A DNA stretch of 64,000 nucleotides, from assembly GCA_023254735.1 (NCBI GenBank), contig JALRKV010000119.1:40344-104343 (forward strand). Direction: 5' to 3'. Below the pieces are notes generated by a model. It was not told the DNA's origin and ran no database searches. It saw only the letters and a list, made by a program, of their open reading frames with translations. A program made the position numbers and the translations under genes. This DNA comes from Pseudomonadales bacterium (GTDB taxonomy: Bacteria; Pseudomonadota; Gammaproteobacteria; Pseudomonadales; Pseudohongiellaceae). Positions 35,626 through 44,174 of this stretch are shown piece by piece (position 1 is the stretch's first letter; each line of letters opens with the position of its first letter).

Positions 35626-36864
35626 GTGCAAGCGATTGCTCAGTTAGAAGATTTCAGACAAGAAACGCGCGCGTGGCTTGAGGCAAACTGCCCGGCCTCA
35701 ATGCGCACGCCTATGGTTGACGCCGAAGTTGTTTGGGGAGGACGCAAGGCTACATTCGTCAATCCAGAGAGCAAAATATGGCTAGAGCGCATGGCGGAGA
35801 AGGGGTGGACAACACCTACTTGGCCCACAGAATACGGCGGTGGCGGGTTGAGCAAAGAGGAATCAATAATCCTCTCGCAGGAGATGGCTCGAATCAATGC
35901 GCGTCCACCGCTAAATAGTTTCGGTATCAGTATGCTCGGTCCAGTACTTCTTGAGTCTGGTACTCATGAGCAAAAGATGGAGCACATTCCTAAGATTGTC
36001 CGCGGAGAGATTCGCTGGTGTCAGGGGTATTCTGAGCCAGGCTCAGGATCCGATCTGGCAAGTCTAAACACGAAAGCCGTTCTCGACGGCGATGAGTATG
36101 TGATCAACGGCTCCAAAGTGTGGACCTCCTACGCGGACAAAGCGGATTGGATTTTCTGCCTCGTACGCACCGATAGCGAAGTGCCAAAGCACGCAGGCAT
36201 CAGTTTTATCCTCTTCGACATGGATACACCGGGGGTAACGACTAAACCTATTCAGCTTATCAGCGGAATGTCGCCTTTCTGCGAAACGTTTTTTGACAAT
36301 GCGCGTGCGAAAGCGTCTAACCTCGTAGGCGGCCTCAATAACGGATGGGCGATCGCTAAGCGGTTGTTGCAGCACGAGCGCACGATGATCTCCGGCTTTG
36401 GTTTGGCAGGAAGTCAAGGCGATCGCGGTGGAACGACATCGACGATGGATAGCGTCGAACGCGCGGCGATGCACTACCGTGGTGATACCGATAAGATTTC
36501 TGATCCTGGTCTTCGCGATGAGATCGCACAGTTCAAAATAGACAGCGCCGCGTTCGCGCTAACCTCACAGCGCTCACTCGAAGAGTCGAAGCAAGGTCAG
36601 GGTCCAAACGCGACATCATCGATGCTCAAAAACTACGGCTGTGAGCTCAATAAGCGACGCTACGAATTACTCCTGTCGTCTCTTGGCAGTCAGGCACTTG
36701 GCTGGGAAGGAGAAGGTTTCGCGAACGATGAGATCGCCGTAACTCGAGAATGGTTGCGTTCTAAAGCGAACTCGATCGAAGGCGGTACCTCGGAGGTGCA
36801 GCTAAACGTCATCGCTAAACGTGTACTGGGTCTGCCGGACATGCTTAGTCTGGTACAGAAATAG
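35626..36864 (+). CDS. Acyl-CoA dehydrogenase, large-type subunit (second pair)
   Basis: A 412-residue acyl-CoA dehydrogenase with WCQGYSEPGSGSDLASL and WTSYADKADWIFCL, and a C-terminus ending IEGGTSEVQLNVIAKRVLGL. It is a clear paralogue of the protein at 18126-19325, sharing the same variant SEPxxGSDLASL loop. GTG 35626 follows GAGGAG at 7 nt. The gene after it encodes the matching small-type subunit, so a heterotetramer is expected, as for FadE26/FadE27-type enzymes of steroid degraders. Confidence 0.88.
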   Translation: MQAIAQLEDFRQETRAWLEANCPASMRTPMVDAEVVWGGRKATFVNPESKIWLERMAEKGWTTPTWPTEYGGGGLSKEESIILSQEMARINARPPLNSFGISMLGPVLLESGTHEQKMEHIPKIVRGEIRWCQGYSEPGSGSDLASLNTKAVLDGDEYVINGSKVWTSYADKADWIFCLVRTDSEVPKHAGISFILFDMDTPGVTTKPIQLISGMSPFCETFFDNARAKASNLVGGLNNGWAIAKRLLQHERTMISGFGLAGSQGDRGGTTSTMDSVERAAMHYRGDTDKISDPGLRDEIAQFKIDSAAFALTSQRSLEESKQGQGPNATSSMLKNYGCELNKRRYELLLSSLGSQALGWEGEGFANDEIAVTREWLRSKANSIEGGTSEVQLNVIAKRVLGLPDMLSLVQK

Positions 36865-36906
36865 AGAATTAACTCGGCGGCAAAAGCCTGCGAGCGAGAG
36901 AGAAAT

Positions 36907-38055
36907 ATGAGTTTAGTATTAAGCGAAGATCAACAATTGTTAAAGGATTCGGCGAAGGCATTCGTCGATCAGAACGCGCCCGTGTCGGTTTTGCGTGGGC
37001 TGCGCGATAGTAAGGACGACAAGGGGTATGATCAAAACCTCTGGCGACAGATGCTAGAACTCGGCTGGGCGGGTATGGCGATCCCCGAGGCGTATGGTGG
37101 CTTCGAATTCGGTTACGGCGGTCTCGGAGTGGTGCTCGAAGAGTCGGGTCGAACCCTTGTCAGTTCCCCACTTATTGCTACGGTGCTGCTCGGTGCGTCT
37201 GCGATAAACGAGCTCGGCTCGGAGGAGCAGAAAAGCGAGCTCTTGCCGCAAGTTGTCAGTGGGGAGCTGCTACTTGCGCTCGCGATTGATGAAAAGCCGC
37301 ATCATCGGCCAAATCGAATTGAAACGTCAGCAGTTAAAGCCGACGAGGGCTATGTGCTCAATGGCTGCAAAACCTTTGTGCTTGATGGGCATGTCGCGAA
37401 TAAGCTCATCGTTGTTGCGCGCACGTCGGGTGCAATCGATGACGAGGAAGGCATTAGCCTCTTTTTGGTTGACGCGGATGCCGATGGCGTGTCGATCAAT
37501 CGCAGCTGGATGGTAGACAGTCGCAACTCTGCAATGCTTAGCCTCAACGATGTGAAGGTTGGTTCGGACTCGCTTTTAGGCGCTGAGGGGAATGCGTATC
37601 AGGGGCTCACTCGGGTCCTCGATATTGGCCGTATTGGTGTCGCAGCAGAGATGCTCGGAAGCATGCAGCAGGCTTTCGATATCACCCTCGACTACCTAAA
37701 GCAGCGCGAGCAGTTCGGCGTTCTCATTGGTTCTTTTCAGGGGCTGCAACACCGCGCCGCCGAAATGTATTCCGAAATCGAATTGTGTAAATCGGCGGTG
37801 CGCGCCGCACTCTTCGCTCTGGACGACACCGAAAAAACCGATGCGCAAGTCGCTGAGCTCGCCAGTATCGCAAAAGCTAAGCTTAGTGAAGTCGCGACGC
37901 TCGTAAGCAATGAGGCGGTGCAAATGCACGGAGGTATCGGTATGACAGACGAATACGATATAGGTTTTTACATGAAGCGCGCGCGTGTCGCGTCGGCTTT
38001 TCTAGGCGATGCGCTTTTCCATCGGGATCGTTACGCGAGCTTAAACGGCTTTTAG
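36907..38055 (+). CDS. Acyl-CoA dehydrogenase, small-type subunit (second pair)
   Basis: A 382-residue protein paralogous to the one at 19380-20513. The C-terminus again reads QMHGGIGMTDEYDIGFYMKR and stops soon after, with no Glu-Gly-Thr catalytic loop. It begins at ATG 36907, 42 bp after its partner. With the partner it probably forms an FAD enzyme acting on a bulky or branched acyl-CoA. Substrate is unknown. Confidence 0.88.
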   Translation: MSLVLSEDQQLLKDSAKAFVDQNAPVSVLRGLRDSKDDKGYDQNLWRQMLELGWAGMAIPEAYGGFEFGYGGLGVVLEESGRTLVSSPLIATVLLGASAINELGSEEQKSELLPQVVSGELLLALAIDEKPHHRPNRIETSAVKADEGYVLNGCKTFVLDGHVANKLIVVARTSGAIDDEEGISLFLVDADADGVSINRSWMVDSRNSAMLSLNDVKVGSDSLLGAEGNAYQGLTRVLDIGRIGVAAEMLGSMQQAFDITLDYLKQREQFGVLIGSFQGLQHRAAEMYSEIELCKSAVRAALFALDDTEKTDAQVAELASIAKAKLSEVATLVSNEAVQMHGGIGMTDEYDIGFYMKRARVASAFLGDALFHRDRYASLNGF

Positions 38056-38070
38056 AAAAGGGTTTACTTC

Positions 38071-38448
38071 ATGGAGATGGATGAGTCGGTCAATGTTTTT
38101 GGCGAACCCCTCGAGCCCTGTGGAACAGATCCCGTCACCGGCTTCTTCCGCGATGGATGCTGCAATACGAGTGAGATCGACCATGGCTGTCACACCGTTT
38201 GCGTGGTGGTGACCGATGAGTTTCTGACTTACACGCGCTCGCAGGGTAATGATCTGAGCACGCCTGTGCCGGCCTTTGGTTTTTCCGGTCTCAAAGCGGG
38301 CGACTCTTGGTGTTTGTGTGCATCGCGTTGGCTGGAAGCCCATAATGAAGGGAAAGCCCCACGTGTTTTTCTTCGGCGCACGCACTTAAAAACGCTAGAG
38401 ACTGTCGCGATGGAGATCCTCCGAAGCTATGCGGTCGACCTAAGTTAG
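38071..38448 (+). CDS. DUF2237 family protein
   Basis: A 125-residue protein matching the DUF2237 family by its near-invariant blocks: NVFGEPLEPCGTDPVTGFFR, DGCCN, HTVCVVVTDEFL, GNDLSTP and WCLCASRW. It is rich in Cys, suggestive of metal binding. The family has no known function. It lies 15 bp after the dehydrogenase pair and is likely part of that transcript. Confidence 0.85.
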   Translation: MEMDESVNVFGEPLEPCGTDPVTGFFRDGCCNTSEIDHGCHTVCVVVTDEFLTYTRSQGNDLSTPVPAFGFSGLKAGDSWCLCASRWLEAHNEGKAPRVFLRRTHLKTLETVAMEILRSYAVDLS

Positions 38449-38509
38449 TCCCTCTTGCTGCCTACTTTGCGTTGCGGCTGCCTATCGGTTGGCATATCGA
38501 GTGTTAGAA

Positions 38510-39472
38510 ATGTGTAAGCGTAACGAAACAGACCTTGGCGTTCCTTTCGTCGAATGGCAAGTAGTAAAGTGGCCTGCAAGACGGCTAGAAAGACGGCTAG
38601 CAAGACGGGTAACAAGACGGCTAAGCCGTGTTGCGCTGCTCGTCATGCTATCGCTGATTGCGAGCTGTTCAACTGAGCAGCAAGTGGTGCAGAGAGAAGG
38701 GCTGGAAACGAAGCCGGCGCCAATAGTCAAACCCCTCAATGATGCGCAGAGGGTCGCCAGCGGTTTTGCTGGGGGTGTTTTTTTGCTCGACGGGGAGTCG
38801 GGGGATGTGTTCGCAACGAACGAGCAATGGCTCGTGCGAGCAGCCATCCCCGCATCTACTTTTAAGGTGTTTAGTTCGCTTGCCGCGCTTGAATCTGGTG
38901 TCGTCGCCTCGACAGACCAAATCATCCGTCTACCTCGCTATACAAGCACGCGAGAGGAAATTAACCGAGACCTCGATTTTGCCAGCGCCTTCGCGCTGTC
39001 GGCATTACCTCACTATCAGCACTTAGTGCGAGAAATTGGTGCTGTGCGAATGCAGTCCTATCTCGACAACGCAGGCTACGGCAATCGCTCAATGGGTGGG
39101 GGCGTTGATCAGTTTTGGATAAGCGGAGAGCTGCGCATTACGCCCCTAGAACAGCTCGAGTTTCTTCAGCGTCTCTATCGTTCTGATCTCCCCTTCAGGC
39201 AAGAGGTCATGGCACAGGTTAAGCAGATAATGCAGCGCGATGAATATGGCGGTAGAGTCTATGGAAAAACCGGTTGGGCGACAGCGGCGGAAGGTCTGCA
39301 CACCGGTTGGTCGGTGGGGTGGCTCGAGCGCGAAGCGAAAGAGCCGCTGTACTTCGCCACGCTTTTGCAAACAACGACGCCGGGCGACGGTTTTCTTACT
39401 GCTCGCCTAGCGTTGTCATTAGAGGCGCTAGCACACGCCGAGCCGACGCTTGCGTCAGTCGATGCGCGCTAA
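38510..39472 (+). CDS. Class D (OXA-type) beta-lactamase-like lipoprotein
   Basis: About 320 residues. The penicillin-recognising fold shows the class D motifs in order: STFK (active-site Ser and carbamylatable Lys), a SAL in the SxV position, YGN in AGYGNRSM, and KTG in YGKTGWA. The N-terminus is atypical. An Arg-rich stretch of four-residue repeats (RRLE, RRLA, RRVT, RRLS) precedes a hydrophobic segment ending in a lipobox (LIASC), so the enzyme would be membrane-anchored. ATG 38510, TTG 38489 and GTG 38501 are all possible starts and none has a good ribosome-binding site. Whether it hydrolyses beta-lactams is untested. Confidence 0.82.
   Translation: MCKRNETDLGVPFVEWQVVKWPARRLERRLARRVTRRLSRVALLVMLSLIASCSTEQQVVQREGLETKPAPIVKPLNDAQRVASGFAGGVFLLDGESGDVFATNEQWLVRAAIPASTFKVFSSLAALESGVVASTDQIIRLPRYTSTREEINRDLDFASAFALSALPHYQHLVREIGAVRMQSYLDNAGYGNRSMGGGVDQFWISGELRITPLEQLEFLQRLYRSDLPFRQEVMAQVKQIMQRDEYGGRVYGKTGWATAAEGLHTGWSVGWLEREAKEPLYFATLLQTTTPGDGFLTARLALSLEALAHAEPTLASVDAR
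38581..38628. repeat. Four 12-bp tandem repeats inside the beta-lactamase-like gene
   Basis: ACGGCTAGAAAG, ACGGCTAGCAAG, ACGGGTAACAAG and ACGGCTAAGCCG follow without gaps, preceded by a partial copy ending TGCAAG. Because the period is a multiple of three, each copy adds one Arg-Arg-(Leu/Val)-x block to the N-terminus of the protein. Confidence 0.85.
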
Positions 39473-39571
39473 ATTAGGCTGCCAAGAGCAGGGCTTGGCA
39501 GGTAGACTGAGCGCTTTACGCAATCTATCGGGCCGTGGGCACTGCGAGCGAGCTTTTCTGGAGGATAAACA

Positions 39572-42091
39572 ATGAAGAATTCGGTGACGATAAAAACGTT
39601 TTCTATTCTGGTTCTTAGCGCGGCGCTGCTTTCGAGTGCAGTGGCACAGGTGCCGATCATTCAGCCAGGCGCGCCGGGTCAGCCAAGCCGTCAAATAACT
39701 ATCGAGGAAGCCTCCGATCTTGCGAGCCTCAGCTATACCGATGCCGACGTGAAATTTATGCAGGGGATGATCATGCATCATTCTCAAGCACTACAGATGG
39801 CCGAAATGGTCGAGACACGAAGCTCTCGTGAAGCCATTCAACTAATGGCGCTGCGCATCTCGCTCTCGCAAGAAGACGAGATTGCGATGATGGAGGACTG
39901 GCTGGCAGAGCGAGGTTTACCGCGTGCTATGCCTATGGCGGACATGCAGGCGATGGCTGCAAATCCCGAGATGATGCCGGGTATCCTGACGGAAGCGGAG
40001 CTCAACGAGCTCGCCGGGCTAACCAATCAAGAATTCGATTCGCGCTTTCTTCAATTAATGATCAAACACCATGAGGGCGCAATAACCATGGTCGACCGTT
40101 TGCTCGATCAGCCTGGCACCGCTCAAGATTCTGTGCTTTTCGCCTTTACTACCGATGTGACCTCAGACCAGACTAGCGAAATCGAACGCATGAGCGCGAT
40201 GCTTGCCGGATTCTCCCCTGACCCGCGAGTAAACCTCAAGCCCGGTTACGACGACGCCGGGCAGGCAGCCCTGAATATGCGTTTGCTTGCTGCCTTGCCG
40301 AAGCCTGATGGCTTCTTCGACCCAGATAATCCTCAAGGATTGCCTATGAGTCGAGCTCGGCCTCAGGCAATACGATCGTCTGATTCAGAAGAGGCAACTA
40401 GCGCTGAGGGCGATGAGACTCAAGACGACTCGACCATCGAAACGCTGACCAACGCTGCAGACGAAGGCGTCGTTCCTGCCGATACAGAGGACGAGACGGC
40501 GGAGCCGCGTCCAAGCCTGATGAACTTCGCAAATACCGATTTGGTGTTCGCCGGCGATGTTGTTGTAGCAGGCAACTATCACGGCTTCAACGCCTACGAT
40601 ATTTCGATACCGCGCGAGCCTAAGTTACTCAGCTCAGTCGTTTGCCCCGGCGGGCAGGGGGACGTCTCTGTTATTGGCAACCTGCTGATCATGTCGGTAG
40701 AGCAAACACGTGGTCGCCTGGACTGCGGTCTCCAAGGTGTGGCTGAGCCGGAAAGTGCCGAGCGCTTCCGCGGGATTCGCATCTTTGACATAAGTGATTT
40801 TAGAATGCCTATTCAAGTGGGTGCGGTGCAGACCTGTCGCGGCTCGCATACCCACACAGTCGTTACTGATCCTGACGACGCCGGTAATCTCTACATTTAC
40901 GGGTCTGGAACAAGTTCCGTGCGTCCGGGTGAAGAATTAGAAGGCTGCTACGATGAATCGCCCTATGAGAATCCGGAATCAGCGCTTTTTCGCATTGATG
41001 TTATTCAGATTCCCGTTAACGACCCCGCCTCGGCACGTGTGGTTAACAGGCCGACAATCTTTTCGGATCCCGCCTCTGGTGTCATAGCAGGTCTGTGGGA
41101 AGGTGGCGATCACGGTCCCGGTACGCAAACGACGAGCGAGACAAATCAGTGCCACGATATTACGGCCTATCCCGAGGTGGGTCTCGCTGCGGGCGCCTGT
41201 TCAGGCAATGGCATCCTGTTAGATATTTCCGACCCTGCCAATCCCACCCGACTAGCTGAGGTTATAGACCCAGGGTTTGCCTACTGGCACTCGGCCACTT
41301 TTAGTAATGACGGCCGAAAAGTGGTATTCACGGACGAGTGGGGTGGCGGATCTCGTCCGCGCTGCAGAGCCTCTGACCCGCTAACTTGGGGCGCCGACGC
41401 GATTTACGATATTGTCGATAACAAGATGCAGTTCCGCAGCTACTTTAAAATGCCCGCTCCGCAGACTGATCAAGAAAACTGCGTCGCACACAATGGCTCG
41501 CTTATCCCTGTCCCTGGTCGCGACATCATGGTGCAGGCCTGGTATCAGGGTGGAATCTCGGTTTTCGATTTTACCGACTCGTCCAATCCCCGAGAAATCG
41601 CGTTCTTCGACCGCGGCCCGGTCGATGCTGAGGAACTAATTCTTGGCGGTTATTGGTCAGCCTATTGGTTCGAAGGCCTCATTTATGGTACTGAAATCGC
41701 CCGCGGCTTCGATGTTTTCGAACTCTTGCCGAGTGACTTCATCAGCGAGAATGAAATCGCAGCTGCGTCGTTACGAAGCTCAGGCGGTACGTTTAATGCC
41801 CAGCGCCAAGAGAAGCACGTATGGCCTGCCGAGCCGGTTGTCGCACGTGCCTATCTCGATCAGTTGCTACGCAGCGAAGTAGTGACATCGGATAGGGCAG
41901 AAGACCTCAGCGCTGCCTTGAGCGATGCGCAGGAATGTTTAGACAACAACGTTCGCGACGAGCGAGTTGCGGGGAAACTCAGGTCGTTGGCCGTGTCCTT
42001 CGATACCGAAGCGGAGTCCATGCGCGGCAGAACGCGCGACCGTTTCGAATTGCTCAGCGAGTCCCTCGAAGCGATTGCAGAGAGACTCTAG
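39572..42091 (+). CDS. Exported DUF305 and LVIVD-repeat fusion protein
   Basis: An 839-residue protein with a signal peptide (cleavage near SAVAQ, residue 26). Residues of about 55-230 are a DUF305 domain with two metal-binding-looking HH motifs ([11 protein letters not shown] with His69-His70, and [11 protein letters not shown]). An acidic linker follows. The C-terminal half is a series of LVIVD beta-propeller blades ([49 protein letters not shown]). Cysteines in the propeller suggest periplasmic disulphides. It may be a surface or periplasmic metal- or ligand-binding protein. No enzyme function is known. Confidence 0.85.
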   Translation: MKNSVTIKTFSILVLSAALLSSAVAQVPIIQPGAPGQPSRQITIEEASDLASLSYTDADVKFMQGMIMHHSQALQMAEMVETRSSREAIQLMALRISLSQEDEIAMMEDWLAERGLPRAMPMADMQAMAANPEMMPGILTEAELNELAGLTNQEFDSRFLQLMIKHHEGAITMVDRLLDQPGTAQDSVLFAFTTDVTSDQTSEIERMSAMLAGFSPDPRVNLKPGYDDAGQAALNMRLLAALPKPDGFFDPDNPQGLPMSRARPQAIRSSDSEEATSAEGDETQDDSTIETLTNAADEGVVPADTEDETAEPRPSLMNFANTDLVFAGDVVVAGNYHGFNAYDISIPREPKLLSSVVCPGGQGDVSVIGNLLIMSVEQTRGRLDCGLQGVAEPESAERFRGIRIFDISDFRMPIQVGAVQTCRGSHTHTVVTDPDDAGNLYIYGSGTSSVRPGEELEGCYDESPYENPESALFRIDVIQIPVNDPASARVVNRPTIFSDPASGVIAGLWEGGDHGPGTQTTSETNQCHDITAYPEVGLAAGACSGNGILLDISDPANPTRLAEVIDPGFAYWHSATFSNDGRKVVFTDEWGGGSRPRCRASDPLTWGADAIYDIVDNKMQFRSYFKMPAPQTDQENCVAHNGSLIPVPGRDIMVQAWYQGGISVFDFTDSSNPREIAFFDRGPVDAEELILGGYWSAYWFEGLIYGTEIARGFDVFELLPSDFISENEIAAASLRSSGGTFNAQRQEKHVWPAEPVVARAYLDQLLRSEVVTSDRAEDLSAALSDAQECLDNNVRDERVAGKLRSLAVSFDTEAESMRGRTRDRFELLSESLEAIAERL

Positions 42092-42113
42092 GGCACATTA
42101 TGGAGTTAGAAAA

Positions 42114-42548
42114 ATGAGTCTTACCCCTTTCCATATCGCCGTACAAGTGCGTGACATAAATGAGGCGCGAGAATTTTACGGTCAGAAAATGGGCTTTGCC
42201 GAAGGAAGAAGCGCATCCGACTGGATAGACTTTGATATGTTTGGACATCAATTTGTCGTTCATCTGAATCGTGAGCTTGGTCCGCAGGGGTCAGTGCGCA
42301 GCATAGCGAATGCCGTCGATGGACACGGGGTTCCCGTGCCACACTGTGGCGTTGTGCTCGCGTTCGATGACTGGGAGCGTTTTGCTGAAAGGGCGCGGGA
42401 ATTCGTTGACGAATTTGTGATCGAGCCCTATGTAAGATTTGCGGGTGAAGTCGGTGAGCAAGGCACGATGTTCTTCTGCGACCCTAGCGGAAATGCGTTA
42501 GAGTTTAAGGGATTCAAGGATATCGCTTCGCAGCTGTTCGCGAAGTAA
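42114..42548 (+). CDS. VOC-family (glyoxalase/dioxygenase-fold) protein
   Basis: A 144-residue protein with the vicinal-oxygen-chelate pattern. [18 protein letters not shown] opens the first module, and [16 protein letters not shown] ends the second with the metal-binding Glu. His in the first strand and Glu in the last are typical ligands. ATG 42114, with GGAG about 9 nt upstream, starts it; an in-frame extension to 41967 lies within the preceding gene. The reaction is unknown. Confidence 0.84.
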   Translation: MSLTPFHIAVQVRDINEAREFYGQKMGFAEGRSASDWIDFDMFGHQFVVHLNRELGPQGSVRSIANAVDGHGVPVPHCGVVLAFDDWERFAERAREFVDEFVIEPYVRFAGEVGEQGTMFFCDPSGNALEFKGFKDIASQLFAK

Positions 42549-42567
42549 TTTAGAAGAGGGCGGCCGC

Positions 42568-43122
42568 ATGATCGTCAATATTCTCAAAGCGATAATCGAA
42601 CTGGGGCTGCCCTTAGCCTTGCTCAGCTGGCTCATTTTTATGCGGCTGTTCGTTAGCGGTGAGTTAGATCGACAAGCGGACCGGAAAGGGATCGAGCGCG
42701 GCGTCAAGAAGATAAAAGCGTCATTCAAGAGCGAGAAGAAAAAAACATTCGCCGAAAAATCAAAAACCGACCTCGTCTTCGAGAAATGGATGTATTTCGG
42801 CAGTGGCTTTTACGGTCTGGCAGCACTCTGGACATTCCTGGTCATTGAGGTGGGTGAGCTCATAGGCTTCGTCTTCAATTTCCCCGGCTTCGATGTACTA
42901 TTTGGCGACGGGCTGATTTCCTTTCTCTTCAACCTAGGCATGAACCAGTTGAGCAACCTGATCTCCGCATTCGTCTGGTTTAGTTATTGGGACGGTTCTA
43001 TGCTCATTTGGACACTGGTCGCCTACGCAGGCTATATGGCCGGTATCGAGGCGGCGCGTCGCAACCTAAAGGTCTCTAAAGAAACTTTACTCGAGCAGGT
43101 GAGGCGTAGGCCTCGCGGATAA
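42568..43122 (+). CDS. Hypothetical membrane protein
   Basis: A 184-residue protein I do not recognise. An N-terminal hydrophobic helix (residues about 7-28) is followed by a long Lys/Arg/Glu-rich segment. Two further hydrophobic regions (around 76-110 and 140-160) follow, with Trp- and Phe-rich stretches such as FVWFSYWDG, and then a basic tail. This suggests an inner-membrane protein with a cytosolic charged loop. It is 20 bp after the VOC gene and may share its transcript. Confidence 0.65.
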   Translation: MIVNILKAIIELGLPLALLSWLIFMRLFVSGELDRQADRKGIERGVKKIKASFKSEKKKTFAEKSKTDLVFEKWMYFGSGFYGLAALWTFLVIEVGELIGFVFNFPGFDVLFGDGLISFLFNLGMNQLSNLISAFVWFSYWDGSMLIWTLVAYAGYMAGIEAARRNLKVSKETLLEQVRRRPRG

Positions 43123-43145
43123 CTGAGTCTGTGTTGCAGTGCGTG

Positions 43146-44174
43146 CTATGCCGCCTTTTTCTCGGCAGGCGCAAGTTCAAATTCGTTGGCGAGTAATTCA
43201 TACGAGCGTAGGCGTGCTCGGTGATCGTGCACGATAGTCACTAGCATGACTTCCTCTACACTAAATTCAGCTGCAAGCGACTCGAGCTTGGCCCGCACCT
43301 GCGCAGGCGTTCCTACCGCGCGCTTGTCTTGGTTAGAGTGAATGAGTGCGAGTTCGCTCGCGGAATACGGATAATCCAGCGCCTCTTCAGGCGTAGGAAA
43401 AGGCCCAGGATTCCCTCGAAGTAATCGGATATACCAGAGGTCACGGCTGCTCGCGAGTCGTTTTGCCTCCTCTTCGGTGTCAGCACAGACAGCGAACAGT
43501 GAGAGACACGTATGCGGCCTGTCGAGATTCGGCCCTGGTTTAAACCGAGCGCGATAGAGGTCAAAAATATCGGGGCTAATATTCGGGTTAATAAAATACG
43601 CGAAGTTGTAGGGCAGCCCAGCGAGCCCAGCAAGCGTTGCGCTGTCGTCGCTAGAGCCTAGCATCCACATCTCCGGTGGCACCTCGGTCCGCGGGAAGGC
43701 GCGCGCATTCTCCATGCCGGGGGTCGGCGGATCGGTGTCATTCAACAGCGCCTGAAGGTCGGCGATCATATTGGGGAAGTGCTCGGGCCCCACGCGTGAA
43801 CCATAGCGAATCGCGGCGGCGGTAAAGGGATCTGTGCCCGGTGCGCGCCCGACACCGAGGTCCACGCGGTTTGGATAGAGTGTCTGCAATAATTTAAAGT
43901 TCTCAGCAACTTTATAGGGGCTGTAGTGGGGTAGCATCACGCCGCCTGAGCCGAGTCTGATACGCGTTGTCTCGGCGCCCAGTCGGCCGAGCAATACTTC
44001 GGGCGAGCAGCCGGCGAGCGCGCCTGATGCGTGATGCTCAGACACCCAGTATCGATGGTAGCCAAGCTTATCCACGTGCCCAGCGAGCTCGATTGTTTCC
44101 TGCAGTGCGGCATAGGGAGTGCTGCCGGCACGCACGGGAGACTGATCGAGGACGGATAAAGTGAATGCCATCAT
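43146..44174 (-). CDS. LLM-class flavin-dependent oxidoreductase (MsnO8-like)
   Basis: A 342-residue luciferase-like monooxygenase of the stand-alone type. It opens with LSVLDQSPVRAG and has YHRYWVSEHHASGALAGCSP, MLPHYSPYKVAENF and VDLGVGRAPGTDP, all landmarks of this TIM-barrel FMN or F420 family. The substrate is unknown. Its start overlaps the stop codon of the upstream serine hydrolase gene (TAATG), so the two are translationally coupled. Confidence 0.87.
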   Translation of the reverse strand: MMAFTLSVLDQSPVRAGSTPYAALQETIELAGHVDKLGYHRYWVSEHHASGALAGCSPEVLLGRLGAETTRIRLGSGGVMLPHYSPYKVAENFKLLQTLYPNRVDLGVGRAPGTDPFTAAAIRYGSRVGPEHFPNMIADLQALLNDTDPPTPGMENARAFPRTEVPPEMWMLGSSDDSATLAGLAGLPYNFAYFINPNISPDIFDLYRARFKPGPNLDRPHTCLSLFAVCADTEEEAKRLASSRDLWYIRLLRGNPGPFPTPEEALDYPYSASELALIHSNQDKRAVGTPAQVRAKLESLAAEFSVEEVMLVTIVHDHRARLRSYELLANEFELAPAEKKAA

